From positions 1 through 53,260 of the forward strand of contig JANSYQ010000024.1 of assembly GCA_024742305.1 (NCBI GenBank): 53,260 bases of DNA. Reading direction: 5' to 3'. Under the pieces are notes generated by a model. The model was not told the DNA's origin. It saw only the letters and a list, made by a program, of their open reading frames with translations, and did not search any database. This document shows, piece by piece, positions 34,797 to 42,433 of this stretch; the first letter of the stretch is position 1; every line of letters begins with the position of its first letter. This DNA comes from a bacterium. GTDB taxonomy: Bacteria; Bacteroidota; Bacteroidia; Flavobacteriales_D; Crocinitomicaceae. The position numbers and the translations under genes are program-made.

Positions 34797-35219
34797 ATGA
34801 AGTTGAAGAATGTAGCGCTGGAAGAAGTAAATGCACTGAATCGTGGAACCATGATGGAAGTGCTGGGAATTGAATGTGTAGAAATTGGAGGAGATTACGT
34901 GAAGTCACGAATGCCGGTTACAAGTGCCACAAAACAACCAATGGGCTTGTTGCACGGAGGAGCAAGTGCCGCACTTATTGAAAGTATTGGCTCCATGGGA
35001 TCAGCGTTAATTTTAGATCTCGGTAAAGAGGCACCGGTTGGCTTGGAAGTGAACGCGAACCATATTTCCTCTGCAACAGACGGACATGTTATCGCAACAG
35101 GGAAGATTGTCCATGCAGGTCGCAGAACGCACTTGTGGCAAGTCGACATCCATCACGAAGAAACCGGGAAGCTCATTTGTACCGGCCGATTGACCATCAT
35201 GGTAGTTTCTATCGCGTGA
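34797..35219 (+). CDS. menI: Hotdog-fold thioesterase, probable DHNA-CoA hydrolase
   Basis: The protein has 140 residues. The single hotdog domain has the PaaI/MenI-type site: QPMGLLHGGASAALIES (HGG, catalytic Glu in ALIES, ~62) and SATDGHVIATGKIVHAGRRTHLWQVDI. The enzyme releases 1,4-dihydroxy-2-naphthoate from its CoA ester. The MenI call rests on position: it is followed by isochorismate synthase and MenD. Its TGA overlaps the next start by GTGA. Confidence 0.85.
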   Translation: MKLKNVALEEVNALNRGTMMEVLGIECVEIGGDYVKSRMPVTSATKQPMGLLHGGASAALIESIGSMGSALILDLGKEAPVGLEVNANHISSATDGHVIATGKIVHAGRRTHLWQVDIHHEETGKLICTGRLTIMVVSIA

Positions 35220-36169
35220 AAGAAACCCCAGATATAGTATTTTACCGAATTCCAGGAGAACAAGTTGCTTCTTTAATGGGAGCATTTGAGTTGGTGCGAG
35301 AAGGTGAGATTCCCAAGGGGTTCGTAGTATCCAATTTCAAAGGCGATACCGTTTACCAACTAGTTGAAGGTAAAATGGCATCTTTTGAGGGGCTTCCTCC
35401 CGTTGAGGTTACTTCCAAGGAAGAGTACATGAAATCGGCACATAATTTCATCGATTATTTGAAAGAACATGAAGGCAAAGCAGTGCTTTCTAGGTTGAAG
35501 AAAATAGCGAGACCCGAAGACATCCAATCGTATTTTAATGGTTTGTGTGATGCTTATCCCAATGCTTTCGTTTACACGCTCATTGGGGCCAAAATCGGAA
35601 TTTGGGTAGGAGCAACTCCCGAAACGCTTATTGAAACGAAAGATGGAACAGGGAAGACCATGGCATTGGCAGGAACTCGGACATCTGATAGTAATTTCAA
35701 TTGGGAAGATAAAGAGTTTGAAGAGCACGAGTTAGTGGCTGATTTTATCGAGAACAACTTGAAAGAGCTTGCTCTTGTTGGAATCAAAAGGTCGAAATGC
35801 TACGAAGCGAAATCAGGACCGGTAAAGCATTTACGCACGGACTTTGAATTCGAATTAAAGAAGGAAATGGTTTGGGAACTAGCAAAGAAGTTGCATCCTA
35901 CGCCCGCTGTGAGTGGTTGGCCCGTTGAAGAAGCAATGTCGCTTATTGAGGCGAATGAAGCCCATGATCGATCTATTTACACTGGGATCATTGGGATGAT
36001 TGATGACACAACAAGACTATTCGTAAATCTCCGTTGTGCACAAATAGTAAAGAAAGATATGTACCTCTATCTGGGTGGCGGGTTCACGAAAGATTCTGAC
36101 CCGGAAGCCGAATGGGAGGAAACCGAAAATAAAGCTGCAACCCTAATCAACGTCTTGAAAAACGGCTAA
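35216..36169 (+). CDS. menF: Isochorismate synthase
   Basis: The protein has 317 residues from a GTG start at 35216 that overlaps the menI stop (GTGA). The chorismate-binding fold is clear in the C-terminal two thirds: IGIWVGATPETLIE, ALAGTRTS, FEEHELVADFI, LHPTPAVSGWP and the signature EANEAHDRSIYTGIIG. It converts chorismate to isochorismate, the first step of menaquinone synthesis. The N-terminal part is shorter than in typical ~370-450-residue relatives. An earlier open start at 35135 would overlap menI by ~85 bp and does not look like the family. Confidence 0.92.
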   Translation: MKETPDIVFYRIPGEQVASLMGAFELVREGEIPKGFVVSNFKGDTVYQLVEGKMASFEGLPPVEVTSKEEYMKSAHNFIDYLKEHEGKAVLSRLKKIARPEDIQSYFNGLCDAYPNAFVYTLIGAKIGIWVGATPETLIETKDGTGKTMALAGTRTSDSNFNWEDKEFEEHELVADFIENNLKELALVGIKRSKCYEAKSGPVKHLRTDFEFELKKEMVWELAKKLHPTPAVSGWPVEEAMSLIEANEAHDRSIYTGIIGMIDDTTRLFVNLRCAQIVKKDMYLYLGGGFTKDSDPEAEWEETENKAATLINVLKNG

Positions 36170-36180
36170 TTTTGTAGTAG

Positions 36181-37875
36181 ATGTTGACAACGAACAAAAC
36201 GGGAATCACCCGATTTATCGAAAATGCGGTCGCGCAGGGGATGCGTCATGTGGTATGTTCTCCCGGATCAAGAAATGCGCCTATCGTAATAGCTATCGAC
36301 GATCATCCTGATATGGAAACGATCGTTGTTCCCGACGAACGTTCAGCAGGATTTATCGCCTTGGGAATGGCGCAACAACTACATGCCTCTGTTGGAGTGG
36401 TTTGTACTTCAGGTTCAGCCATGCTCAACTATTATCCAGCGGTAGCGGAAGCTTATTATCAGTGTATTCCATTGGTGGTTTTGTCGGCAGACCGTCCCGA
36501 AGAGTGGGTGAATCACGGAGATGGACAAACGATAGTTCAACGTGGCGTGTACACCAATCATATTCATGCGCAGCTTGATATTGACGAGTTTGTCGAAGTG
36601 GATCAGTACCAAGCTTTCGATCAGAAAATTGTTGAAGCGTTTCAACATACGTACTCAGGTTGGATAGGTCCCATTCATTTTAATTTCCCGTTATCCGAAC
36701 CTCTTTATGGAACTTTGGACGTAAAAAGAGCGGAAGTTCCCCAAAAGGTGGAAGTTGCGAGGACTGGATTATCGAACGGTGATTTGGAAATGTTAAAGAC
36801 TGTTTGGAATGCCTCAAAAAAACGGATGATCTTGTGTGGACAAATGAATCCGGATGCCTCCGTGCTGAACGCTCTAGCAGATATCTCTGAAGATGCTTCG
36901 GTAGTTGTTTTGGTGGAGAATACGTCTAATTTGATCCATCCGAAGTTTGTGCACTGCATCGATAGAACGTTGAGCGCTATTTCTCGTGAAGAAATGGAGG
37001 ATTTTCAACCCGATTTACTCATAACCATCGGCGGAGCGATAATTTCCAAGCGCATCAAGAAATTCTTACGGGAGTCGCCTGTAAAAAATCACATCAAAGT
37101 AGGTTTCGACTTTCCTAAGATGGATACCTATCGAAAATTAACGGCTAACGTGCAGTGCGATCCAACTGTAGTTTTGAAGGCAATCCCGAAAATCAACGAT
37201 TCCATGCATGCCTCTCAATTCGGGTGGAAATGGAAGCAAAAAGATTTCTTGGTACAAGAGAAAATGCCCGAGTACATTTCGAACGCTCCGTATTCCGATT
37301 TATCCGTCTTCGATATATTATTAGACTCCATTCCTGATAATGCGTATTTACACATGGGTAACAGTTCAGTAGTTCGCTACGGACAACTTTTCGATCCGGT
37401 GAAAACCATTCGTTATTTCGCGAATAGAGGCACGAGCGGAATTGACGGAAGTACCAGCACGGCAGTTGGAGCGTCGTTGATTCGAAAAAATGATTTACAC
37501 GTAATGATTTCAGGAGACCTATCCTTTTTCTACGATAGTAATGCATTTTGGAACAATTCGGTGGGAGAGAACTTACGAGTCATTGTAATCAATAATGGAG
37601 GTGGTGGAATTTTCAGAATTATTGACGGACCGGGAAGTGTTAAACAGCTCGAAAATTATTTCGAAACGGAGAACAATGGATCGGTAGAGGGGATCTGTCA
37701 AGCGTTTCGAATGGAGTATTTGTCGGCAAGCGATTTAGCATCTGCGGAGCGTCAAGTAGAAAACCTACTTACTATGGATTCAAAAGGACGGCCTGCAGTG
37801 TTAGAAATTTTTACGCCGAATACAGTAAACGATGGGGTTTTGAAAAACTTCTTCAAACATTTCAAATCCCTCTGA
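36181..37875 (+). CDS. menD: SEPHCHC synthase (MenD)
   Basis: The protein has 564 residues. This thiamine-diphosphate enzyme joins isochorismate and 2-oxoglutarate in menaquinone synthesis. The N-domain shows VVCSPGSRNAPI and VVPDERSAGFIALGMAQ with the ThDP glutamate region, and the C-domain shows NRGTSGIDGSTSTAVGAS and VISGDLSFFYDSNAFWNN (ThDP-binding GD...N motif). It lies 11 bp after menF. TAATTTTG (36167-36174), overlapping the menF stop, could be an internal promoter 6 nt before the ATG. Confidence 0.96.
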   Translation: MLTTNKTGITRFIENAVAQGMRHVVCSPGSRNAPIVIAIDDHPDMETIVVPDERSAGFIALGMAQQLHASVGVVCTSGSAMLNYYPAVAEAYYQCIPLVVLSADRPEEWVNHGDGQTIVQRGVYTNHIHAQLDIDEFVEVDQYQAFDQKIVEAFQHTYSGWIGPIHFNFPLSEPLYGTLDVKRAEVPQKVEVARTGLSNGDLEMLKTVWNASKKRMILCGQMNPDASVLNALADISEDASVVVLVENTSNLIHPKFVHCIDRTLSAISREEMEDFQPDLLITIGGAIISKRIKKFLRESPVKNHIKVGFDFPKMDTYRKLTANVQCDPTVVLKAIPKINDSMHASQFGWKWKQKDFLVQEKMPEYISNAPYSDLSVFDILLDSIPDNAYLHMGNSSVVRYGQLFDPVKTIRYFANRGTSGIDGSTSTAVGASLIRKNDLHVMISGDLSFFYDSNAFWNNSVGENLRVIVINNGGGGIFRIIDGPGSVKQLENYFETENNGSVEGICQAFRMEYLSASDLASAERQVENLLTMDSKGRPAVLEIFTPNTVNDGVLKNFFKHFKSL

Positions 37876-37903
37876 TTTTTTCATGCACGCGTTGAATAGT
37901 TTG

Positions 37904-37911
37904 TAATTTTG
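37904..37911 (+). promoter_or_regulatory. -7 promoter box upstream of terC
   Basis: TAATTTTG, perfect TAnnTTTG, 20 nt before the ATG at 37932. No -33 TTG at the expected distance. Confidence 0.4.
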
Positions 37912-37931
37912 ATGCGAACAATCTGAAACAA

Positions 37932-38711
37932 ATGGAATTTTTCGATCTTTTATTTACTTGGGAAGGACTGATGTACTTCGTGATCCTATCCCTACTCGAG
38001 ATAGTACTGGGTATTGATAACATCATATTCATTTCTATTGTCACAGATCGCCTTCCGGATGCTAGTCAGCAACGAAAGGCTCGAAATCTAGGTCTCGGAT
38101 TGGCACTTTTGGTTCGTTTGGTGTTGCTTGCATTTGTCGCTTGGATCATGGAAATGGACGAACCACTCTTTCCTGATACAGAATTTGCTTTGTTGAAAGA
38201 GTTCTCTTGGCAAAGTCTCATTTTGCTTCTTGGTGGACTTTTCCTCATCTACAAGAGTACCCAGGAAATGCATCAATCAATCACTGGCGAGCAGGAACAC
38301 GATAAAAGTAAGGCCACTTCACTTCGCGCAATTATTACGCAAATTGTCCTTATTGACATCGTTTTTAGTTTCGATTCTATCATTACTGCTGTCGGTATGA
38401 CAAACGGCGTTGGAGATGGAAACCACAGTCCACTCGTGATTATTTATGCTGCGGTTATCGTCTCTATGATTGTTATGATGCTCTTCGCAAAACCCATCAG
38501 CGATTTTATCAACGCGCGTCCAACTATTAAAATGATAGCTCTCGGATTCCTTGTAACCATTGGTGTAGTTCTAGTTGCCGAAGCCTTTGGTCAGGAAATT
38601 CCAAAAGGATATGTCTATTTTGCCATGGTATATGCGTTGTTGGTGGAATTTTTGAATATCAGAATGCGCAAGAATCGCGGAACATCAGAATTGCCAGATG
38701 ACAGAAAGTGA
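37932..38711 (+). CDS. TerC-family integral membrane protein
   Basis: The protein has 259 residues and about seven membrane helices. Signature acids lie in membrane segments: SLLEIVLGIDNIIFISI (~20-36) and IDIVFSFDSIITAVGM (~140-155). TerC proteins are linked to tellurite resistance and, in other bacteria, to manganese export and metalation of secreted proteins. The start of the next gene overlaps the end by 14 bp, giving a four-gene cluster with three small proteins. Confidence 0.92.
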   Translation: MEFFDLLFTWEGLMYFVILSLLEIVLGIDNIIFISIVTDRLPDASQQRKARNLGLGLALLVRLVLLAFVAWIMEMDEPLFPDTEFALLKEFSWQSLILLLGGLFLIYKSTQEMHQSITGEQEHDKSKATSLRAIITQIVLIDIVFSFDSIITAVGMTNGVGDGNHSPLVIIYAAVIVSMIVMMLFAKPISDFINARPTIKMIALGFLVTIGVVLVAEAFGQEIPKGYVYFAMVYALLVEFLNIRMRKNRGTSELPDDRK

Positions 38712-39267
38712 AGCACTTTTGTTTTTGGGAATAGAGGATGTCGAGGAGTTAGAAGATACCTACGAAGCGAAAGTCTTTGAATGGAAAAATTTTTTCGTGA
38801 ATCGGTTCCCCGTGCCGAAACTTTTTCAAAGCAAAATAAAGCAAATACAGAAGCTAGAGGCGGCATATCAATGTCTTGGTGGTGAGTCGGATAATACTGA
38901 GCCTATTTCCATTGATCTTGCTTTCGGTACGACATTTAAAGAGGTTTTTCATCAGTATTCAGAACGACGAGCAGCGTTGAAAGCGAGATTGTTTCGCGCA
39001 AATTCAGCCTCGGAACTGGTTCAAATTGCGCAGTCACTCGTAGACTTGACTCTAGCATACGCACGATGTTGGGATGTTGAGTCATTGAACAAAACAGGAG
39101 TCGTGGTCTCGAAAGAACCTGATCCAATGGATCTTTTGGAAGCCATCAACGCAGCCGAGGCCCGCGGTGTTCACAATAAATCAAAAATTGAAGACTTGCC
39201 GGAAAACCATCTGCTATTGAACGAGGTGAAACGATTATCTTTGCTACTTAGAATGAATGCAACATGA
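38698..39267 (+). CDS. Protein with a possible degenerate J-domain-like start, unknown function
   Basis: The protein has 189 residues, cytosolic and helical. The first ~60 residues (SEALLFLGIEDVEELEDTYEAKV ... IKQIQKLEAAYQCLG) have the helix spacing of a J domain, but the HPD loop is missing, so Hsp70 stimulation is unlikely. The rest (LARANSAS-like helices to LLLNEVKRLSLLLRMN) is not recognised. It overlaps terC by 14 bp and the DUF493 gene by ATGA. Confidence 0.68.
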   Translation: MTESEALLFLGIEDVEELEDTYEAKVFEWKNFFVNRFPVPKLFQSKIKQIQKLEAAYQCLGGESDNTEPISIDLAFGTTFKEVFHQYSERRAALKARLFRANSASELVQIAQSLVDLTLAYARCWDVESLNKTGVVVSKEPDPMDLLEAINAAEARGVHNKSKIEDLPENHLLLNEVKRLSLLLRMNAT

Positions 39268-39536
39268 GCCAAGACGATACTTACGATAAATTGAAAGCGC
39301 AACTTGAGTTGCAGTCCTGGCCCGATGTCTATTTCTTCAAATTCATTGTGCCAAACGACGCGGAACGAATAGCGAAGGTTAGCGCTTTATTTGATAATGC
39401 CGACGATTTGCAATTGCAGCCCTCCAAAACAGGGAAGTACATAAGCGTTGGAGCCAAAGAACTCATGCTGGATGTAGATTCCATCATTGAGAAATACAAG
39501 AAAGCGGCAAAAATTGAAGGATTGATTTCACTGTAA
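39264..39536 (+). CDS. DUF493 family protein
   Basis: The protein has 90 residues with the ferredoxin-like ACT-type pattern of DUF493/YbeD: WPDVYFFKFIVPNDAERIAKVSALF ... PSKTGKYISVGAKELMLDVDSIIEKYKKA. Short regulator-like proteins of this family have no settled role. The start overlaps the previous stop (ATGA) and the next gene begins 2 bp after its stop. Confidence 0.87.
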   Translation: MSQDDTYDKLKAQLELQSWPDVYFFKFIVPNDAERIAKVSALFDNADDLQLQPSKTGKYISVGAKELMLDVDSIIEKYKKAAKIEGLISL

Positions 39537-39538
39537 TT

Positions 39539-39937
39539 ATGATACTAAGAGGATACGACATTCAAACAATCATAATCGCGACGCTTTGTGTGAGTTTGGC
39601 GATTTTAATTTTGGTGATTGCTTACCGAAAATTACTACAATACCTAGGAAGAGGTAGCGTGAACAAGCAGGATTTTTGCGTGTTGTACCCGTTAGAGAAA
39701 GATCCGGCTTCAGGAGAAGTAGAATTCTATTTTACGTGCGAAGAGCCTAAAGAGTATTCGTTGGAAATTCTCGACGCAGAAATGCAAGAATTGGCAAAAG
39801 TCAAAGAAGGAAACGCAAGTCCAGGTGGAACTATTGTAAGGTTTGATACCACAAGCCTGTCTAATGGTGCATATTATTTCTGTTTAAAAACGGCGAATCA
39901 AAAAACGATGAAAAAGATGAACGTTTTGAACGGTTAA
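39539..39937 (+). CDS. Membrane-anchored small protein with sorting-tail-like beta domain
   Basis: The protein has 132 residues. One membrane helix (about 11-30) is followed by a ~75-residue beta domain: GEVEFYFTCEEPKEYSLEILDAEMQEL ... TTSLSNGAYYFCLKTANQKTMKKM. The order of strands and the LSNGAYYF motif resemble T9SS type A tails, but there is no cleavable signal peptide and no PNP start. It may have been derived from such a domain and serve as an inner-membrane periplasmic module. Function unknown. It is the last gene of the terC cluster. Confidence 0.72.
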   Translation: MILRGYDIQTIIIATLCVSLAILILVIAYRKLLQYLGRGSVNKQDFCVLYPLEKDPASGEVEFYFTCEEPKEYSLEILDAEMQELAKVKEGNASPGGTIVRFDTTSLSNGAYYFCLKTANQKTMKKMNVLNG

Positions 39938-39975
39938 CATGACAAGATGACAGGAATAATGTAATGGCAAAATAA

Positions 39976-40004
39976 TTGTCAATAAGACAGAAAATGTAAT
40001 TTTA
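39976..40004 (+). promoter_or_regulatory. Promoter of trxA
   Basis: TTG (39976-39978), an 18-nt spacer and TAATTTTA (39997-40004) match the Bacteroidota pattern with one mismatch. The leader to the trxA ATG is about 85-90 nt and holds two palindromes. Confidence 0.5.
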
Positions 40005-40020
40005 GCCCTTCATTACTTTA

Positions 40021-40033
40021 GCTAAGTCTTAGC
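40021..40033. promoter_or_regulatory. Palindrome in the trxA leader
   Basis: GCTAAG-T-CTTAGC is a perfect 13-bp inverted repeat downstream of the candidate promoter. Possible operator or leader hairpin. Confidence 0.4.
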
Positions 40034-40063
40034 GAAGTACAAAGAGGGATTTAAAAAACAAGT

Positions 40064-40077
40064 TTCCCAATTGGGAA
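40064..40077. promoter_or_regulatory. Second palindrome in the trxA leader
   Basis: TTCCCAATTGGGAA is a perfect 14-bp palindrome 20 bp before the trxA ATG. It could bind a dimeric regulator or fold over the start region. Confidence 0.4.
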
Positions 40078-40096
40078 TACACAAAAACAAATGGAT

Positions 40097-40414
40097 ATGG
40101 CATTAGAAATCACAGATGCAAATTTCGAAGAAGTAGTAATGAACGCGGACAAGCCTGTAGTTGTAGACTTTTGGGCTGAGTGGTGTGGACCGTGTCGAAT
40201 GATTGGGCCCGTAATCGAAAAAATGTCGGGAGACTATGATGGAAAAGCAATCATTGGAAAAGTAAACGTGGATCACAACCCTGGAGTTTCTGCTAAATTC
40301 GGAGTGCGTAACATTCCAACGGTTCTTTTCGTGAAAGGAGGAGAAGTTGTAGATAAATCAGTTGGAGCAGTTCCTGAAGCACAATTGACATCTAAATTGG
40401 ACGCGATTCTGTAA
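40097..40414 (+). CDS. trxA: Thioredoxin
   Basis: The protein has 105 residues. The redox site WCGPC places cysteines at 30 and 33, and the cis-proline lies in RNIPTVLF. It reduces protein disulfides in the cytosol. I prefer the ATG at 40097 (MALEITDANF) because this start is typical of the family; an ATG two codons earlier (40091) is possible. A strong terminator follows. Confidence 0.97.
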   Translation: MALEITDANFEEVVMNADKPVVVDFWAEWCGPCRMIGPVIEKMSGDYDGKAIIGKVNVDHNPGVSAKFGVRNIPTVLFVKGGEVVDKSVGAVPEAQLTSKLDAIL

Positions 40415-40440
40415 GAGTCCACTAAAAAAGTAAATAAAAA

Positions 40441-40484
40441 AGCCGTTGCATCTCGACTCAGATCGATGACCAACGGCTTTTTTT
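40441..40484 (+). terminator. Terminator of trxA with REP-like loop
   Basis: AGCCGTTG (40441-40448) pairs with CAACGGCT (40471-40478), followed by a T run. The large loop is CATCTCGAC-TCAGA-TCGATGACC, close to the REP-like unit at 8545-8565 in inverted orientation. Confidence 0.88.
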
Positions 40485-40604
40485 GTGCCTGAAAAAAATC
40501 GTTAGATTGCTTATGACCATCGCCTTTCACCTGCACTTTTTACGCGTATCATTGCCTGTTTCACTCATTCATCCTTCTTAATTCATAATTCCACATTCAA
40601 AATG

Positions 40605-40612
40605 TATCTTTG
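40605..40612 (+). promoter_or_regulatory. -7 promoter box
   Basis: TATCTTTG, perfect TAnnTTTG, 15 nt before the ATG at 40628. No TTG at the -33 distance. Confidence 0.45.
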
Positions 40613-40627
40613 CACAAATTTCAAGGT

Positions 40628-41308
40628 ATGGAATCTTTCGTTCGCCGCTTAAAATATTACGGAATCGGATTCGGTCTCGGACTCGTATTCGTCTTCTTTT
40701 TCTTTAAAAATCGCGGATGCTCGTGGACGCCTTCCAATCGCGTGAAGAACACCATTTTAAGCAGAATGATTGTGGTTTCCGATGATACCAAAGCCATCAT
40801 GGATGCAAAAGGAATTTCGGAAAAAGAACTCGTTCAAGTGCTCAACGACGGAGATATTGACTTTGATGCAAGTGATAAAAGTCGCAAAAATAAAAAGTAC
40901 CTAATCGAAAAGGACGGGGTGAAATACGTTTTCACGTTGCCTTATGAAAGTTGTATCTCAGAAGCATTCATCTCAACTAGTGTGAAAAAAGTATCGCCCA
41001 CTCAATCAGGGAAAGGTGAGTTCATTCACTTTCCTAACGATAAAAACCTTGTGTTCACAGATAGTACGAAGTTTTTAGCCTGTCAGCAGGATCAACTTGG
41101 AGTACTGGGAGATCGAAAAATTTGGCGCAAAATTCAGAAAAATGGCGTGCTTGACTTTGAGAAAACAAACTTGAAAACCGATGGCAAACCGGAGCATTAC
41201 ATCGAGTTTGTTTGGGACAAAGACACCATCGGAACAAAGATTGTTTGGTACAAGGAGAAACTCAATATCACCTCGTTCCACAGCGACGATCTTGAGCCGT
41301 GCAAATAA
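40628..41308 (+). CDS. Membrane-anchored protein of unknown function
   Basis: The protein has 226 residues from the ATG at 40628. One N-terminal membrane helix (about 11-27, GIGFGLGLVFVFFFF) precedes a periplasmic or cytoplasmic domain of mixed charge with motifs NTILSRMIVVSDD and KYVFTLPYESCISEAFISTS. I do not recognise the family. An open extension to 40610 is not needed. It appears to be transcribed alone ahead of lpxD. Confidence 0.7.
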   Translation: MESFVRRLKYYGIGFGLGLVFVFFFFKNRGCSWTPSNRVKNTILSRMIVVSDDTKAIMDAKGISEKELVQVLNDGDIDFDASDKSRKNKKYLIEKDGVKYVFTLPYESCISEAFISTSVKKVSPTQSGKGEFIHFPNDKNLVFTDSTKFLACQQDQLGVLGDRKIWRKIQKNGVLDFEKTNLKTDGKPEHYIEFVWDKDTIGTKIVWYKEKLNITSFHSDDLEPCK

Positions 41309-41348
41309 ACCTTGTTAAACCAACGATGTTAATAAAACCCCCGTTTGT

Positions 41349-41382
41349 TTGCACAGATAGTACGGACTTATAATTACTTTTG
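41349..41382 (+). promoter_or_regulatory. Promoter of the lpx operon, probably leaderless
   Basis: TTG (41349-41351), a 23-nt spacer and perfect TACTTTTG (41375-41382). ACGC then the lpxD ATG at 41387, so the start of transcription would coincide with the start codon. Confidence 0.55.
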
Positions 41383-41386
41383 ACGC

Positions 41387-42433
41387 ATGAAATTTTCAGC
41401 AGAGCAAATTGCAGGTCTTCTCGATGGGGAAGTAGTAGGAAATCCAACCGTGGAGGTGCATACGCTCGCGAAAATTGAAGAAGGAACTCCCGGAGCTCTG
41501 TCGTTTTTGGCAAATCCAAAATATGAAGAGCATATCTATACAACGGCTTCGTCTATCTGTATTGTGAACAATACTTTTGTTGCGGCACAGGACTTACCTT
41601 CAAACTTGACATTGGTCAAAGTTGAGGACGCTTATGCTTGTTTTGCCAAGTTGCTTGAAATGTACGATACCATGACCAAGCAAGAGGCGCGTATTGAGTC
41701 GCCCTCCTTTATAGACGAAACGGCAGAAGTTGGAGAAGGGCTATATCTTGGAGCATTTGCCTACATTGGTAAGAATTGTAAGATCGGTAACAACGTTGAA
41801 ATTCATCCAAACGCAAACATTGGTCCCAATGTGGTAATTGGAGACGGTACCGTAGTTTACTCAGGAGCGACCATCTATCGTGACTGTGTCATTGGTAAGA
41901 ATTGTACTATCCATGCGGGAGCTGTTATCGGAGCCGATGGATTTGGCTTCGCACCGAATGAAAAAGGTGAATTCCAACGCATTCCACAAATCGGGAATGT
42001 GATTTTGGAAGACAATGTTGATATCGGTGCTAATACAACGGTAGATCGTGCAACCATGGGAAGTACGATTTTGAAGAAAGGAGCCAAGCTGGATAATTTG
42101 GTGCAGATTGGACACAACGTTGAGGTTGGAACCAACACGGCAATGGCAGCGCAAGTAGGAATCGCAGGGTCGTGTAAAGTAGGGAACAATGTGCTGATTG
42201 GCGGACAAGTAGGCTTGGCAGGTCACCTCAAAGTAGGAGATCGCGTGAAAATTGCCGCACAGTCGGGAGTGCCGGGAGATATTAAGGACGATGCAACCGT
42301 TATGGGGTCGCCCGCATTTGAAAGTAAAGAATACAAGAAAGCATACATGGGATTCCGAAGGCTTCCAATGATTTTGGATAGACTGAAAAAATTGGAGGAC
42401 CAGTTGAAATCGAAAACTAAAGACCACAGTTAA
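41387..42433 (+). CDS. lpxD: UDP-3-O-(3-hydroxyacyl)glucosamine N-acyltransferase
   Basis: The protein has 348 residues. The N-terminal uridine-binding domain (about 1-100) is followed by a left-handed beta-helix of hexapeptide repeats (about 105-320; for example [19 protein letters not shown]) and a C-terminal helix. The catalytic-His region QIGHNVEVG is present. It transfers the second acyl chain in lipid A synthesis. Its stop overlaps the next start (TAATG). Confidence 0.96.
   Translation: MKFSAEQIAGLLDGEVVGNPTVEVHTLAKIEEGTPGALSFLANPKYEEHIYTTASSICIVNNTFVAAQDLPSNLTLVKVEDAYACFAKLLEMYDTMTKQEARIESPSFIDETAEVGEGLYLGAFAYIGKNCKIGNNVEIHPNANIGPNVVIGDGTVVYSGATIYRDCVIGKNCTIHAGAVIGADGFGFAPNEKGEFQRIPQIGNVILEDNVDIGANTTVDRATMGSTILKKGAKLDNLVQIGHNVEVGTNTAMAAQVGIAGSCKVGNNVLIGGQVGLAGHLKVGDRVKIAAQSGVPGDIKDDATVMGSPAFESKEYKKAYMGFRRLPMILDRLKKLEDQLKSKTKDHS

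Noticed and set aside
36167-36174. TAATTTTG as an independent menD promoter
   Set aside because: It overlaps the menF stop codon, has no -33 element and menD is only 11 bp from menF; kept only as a note.
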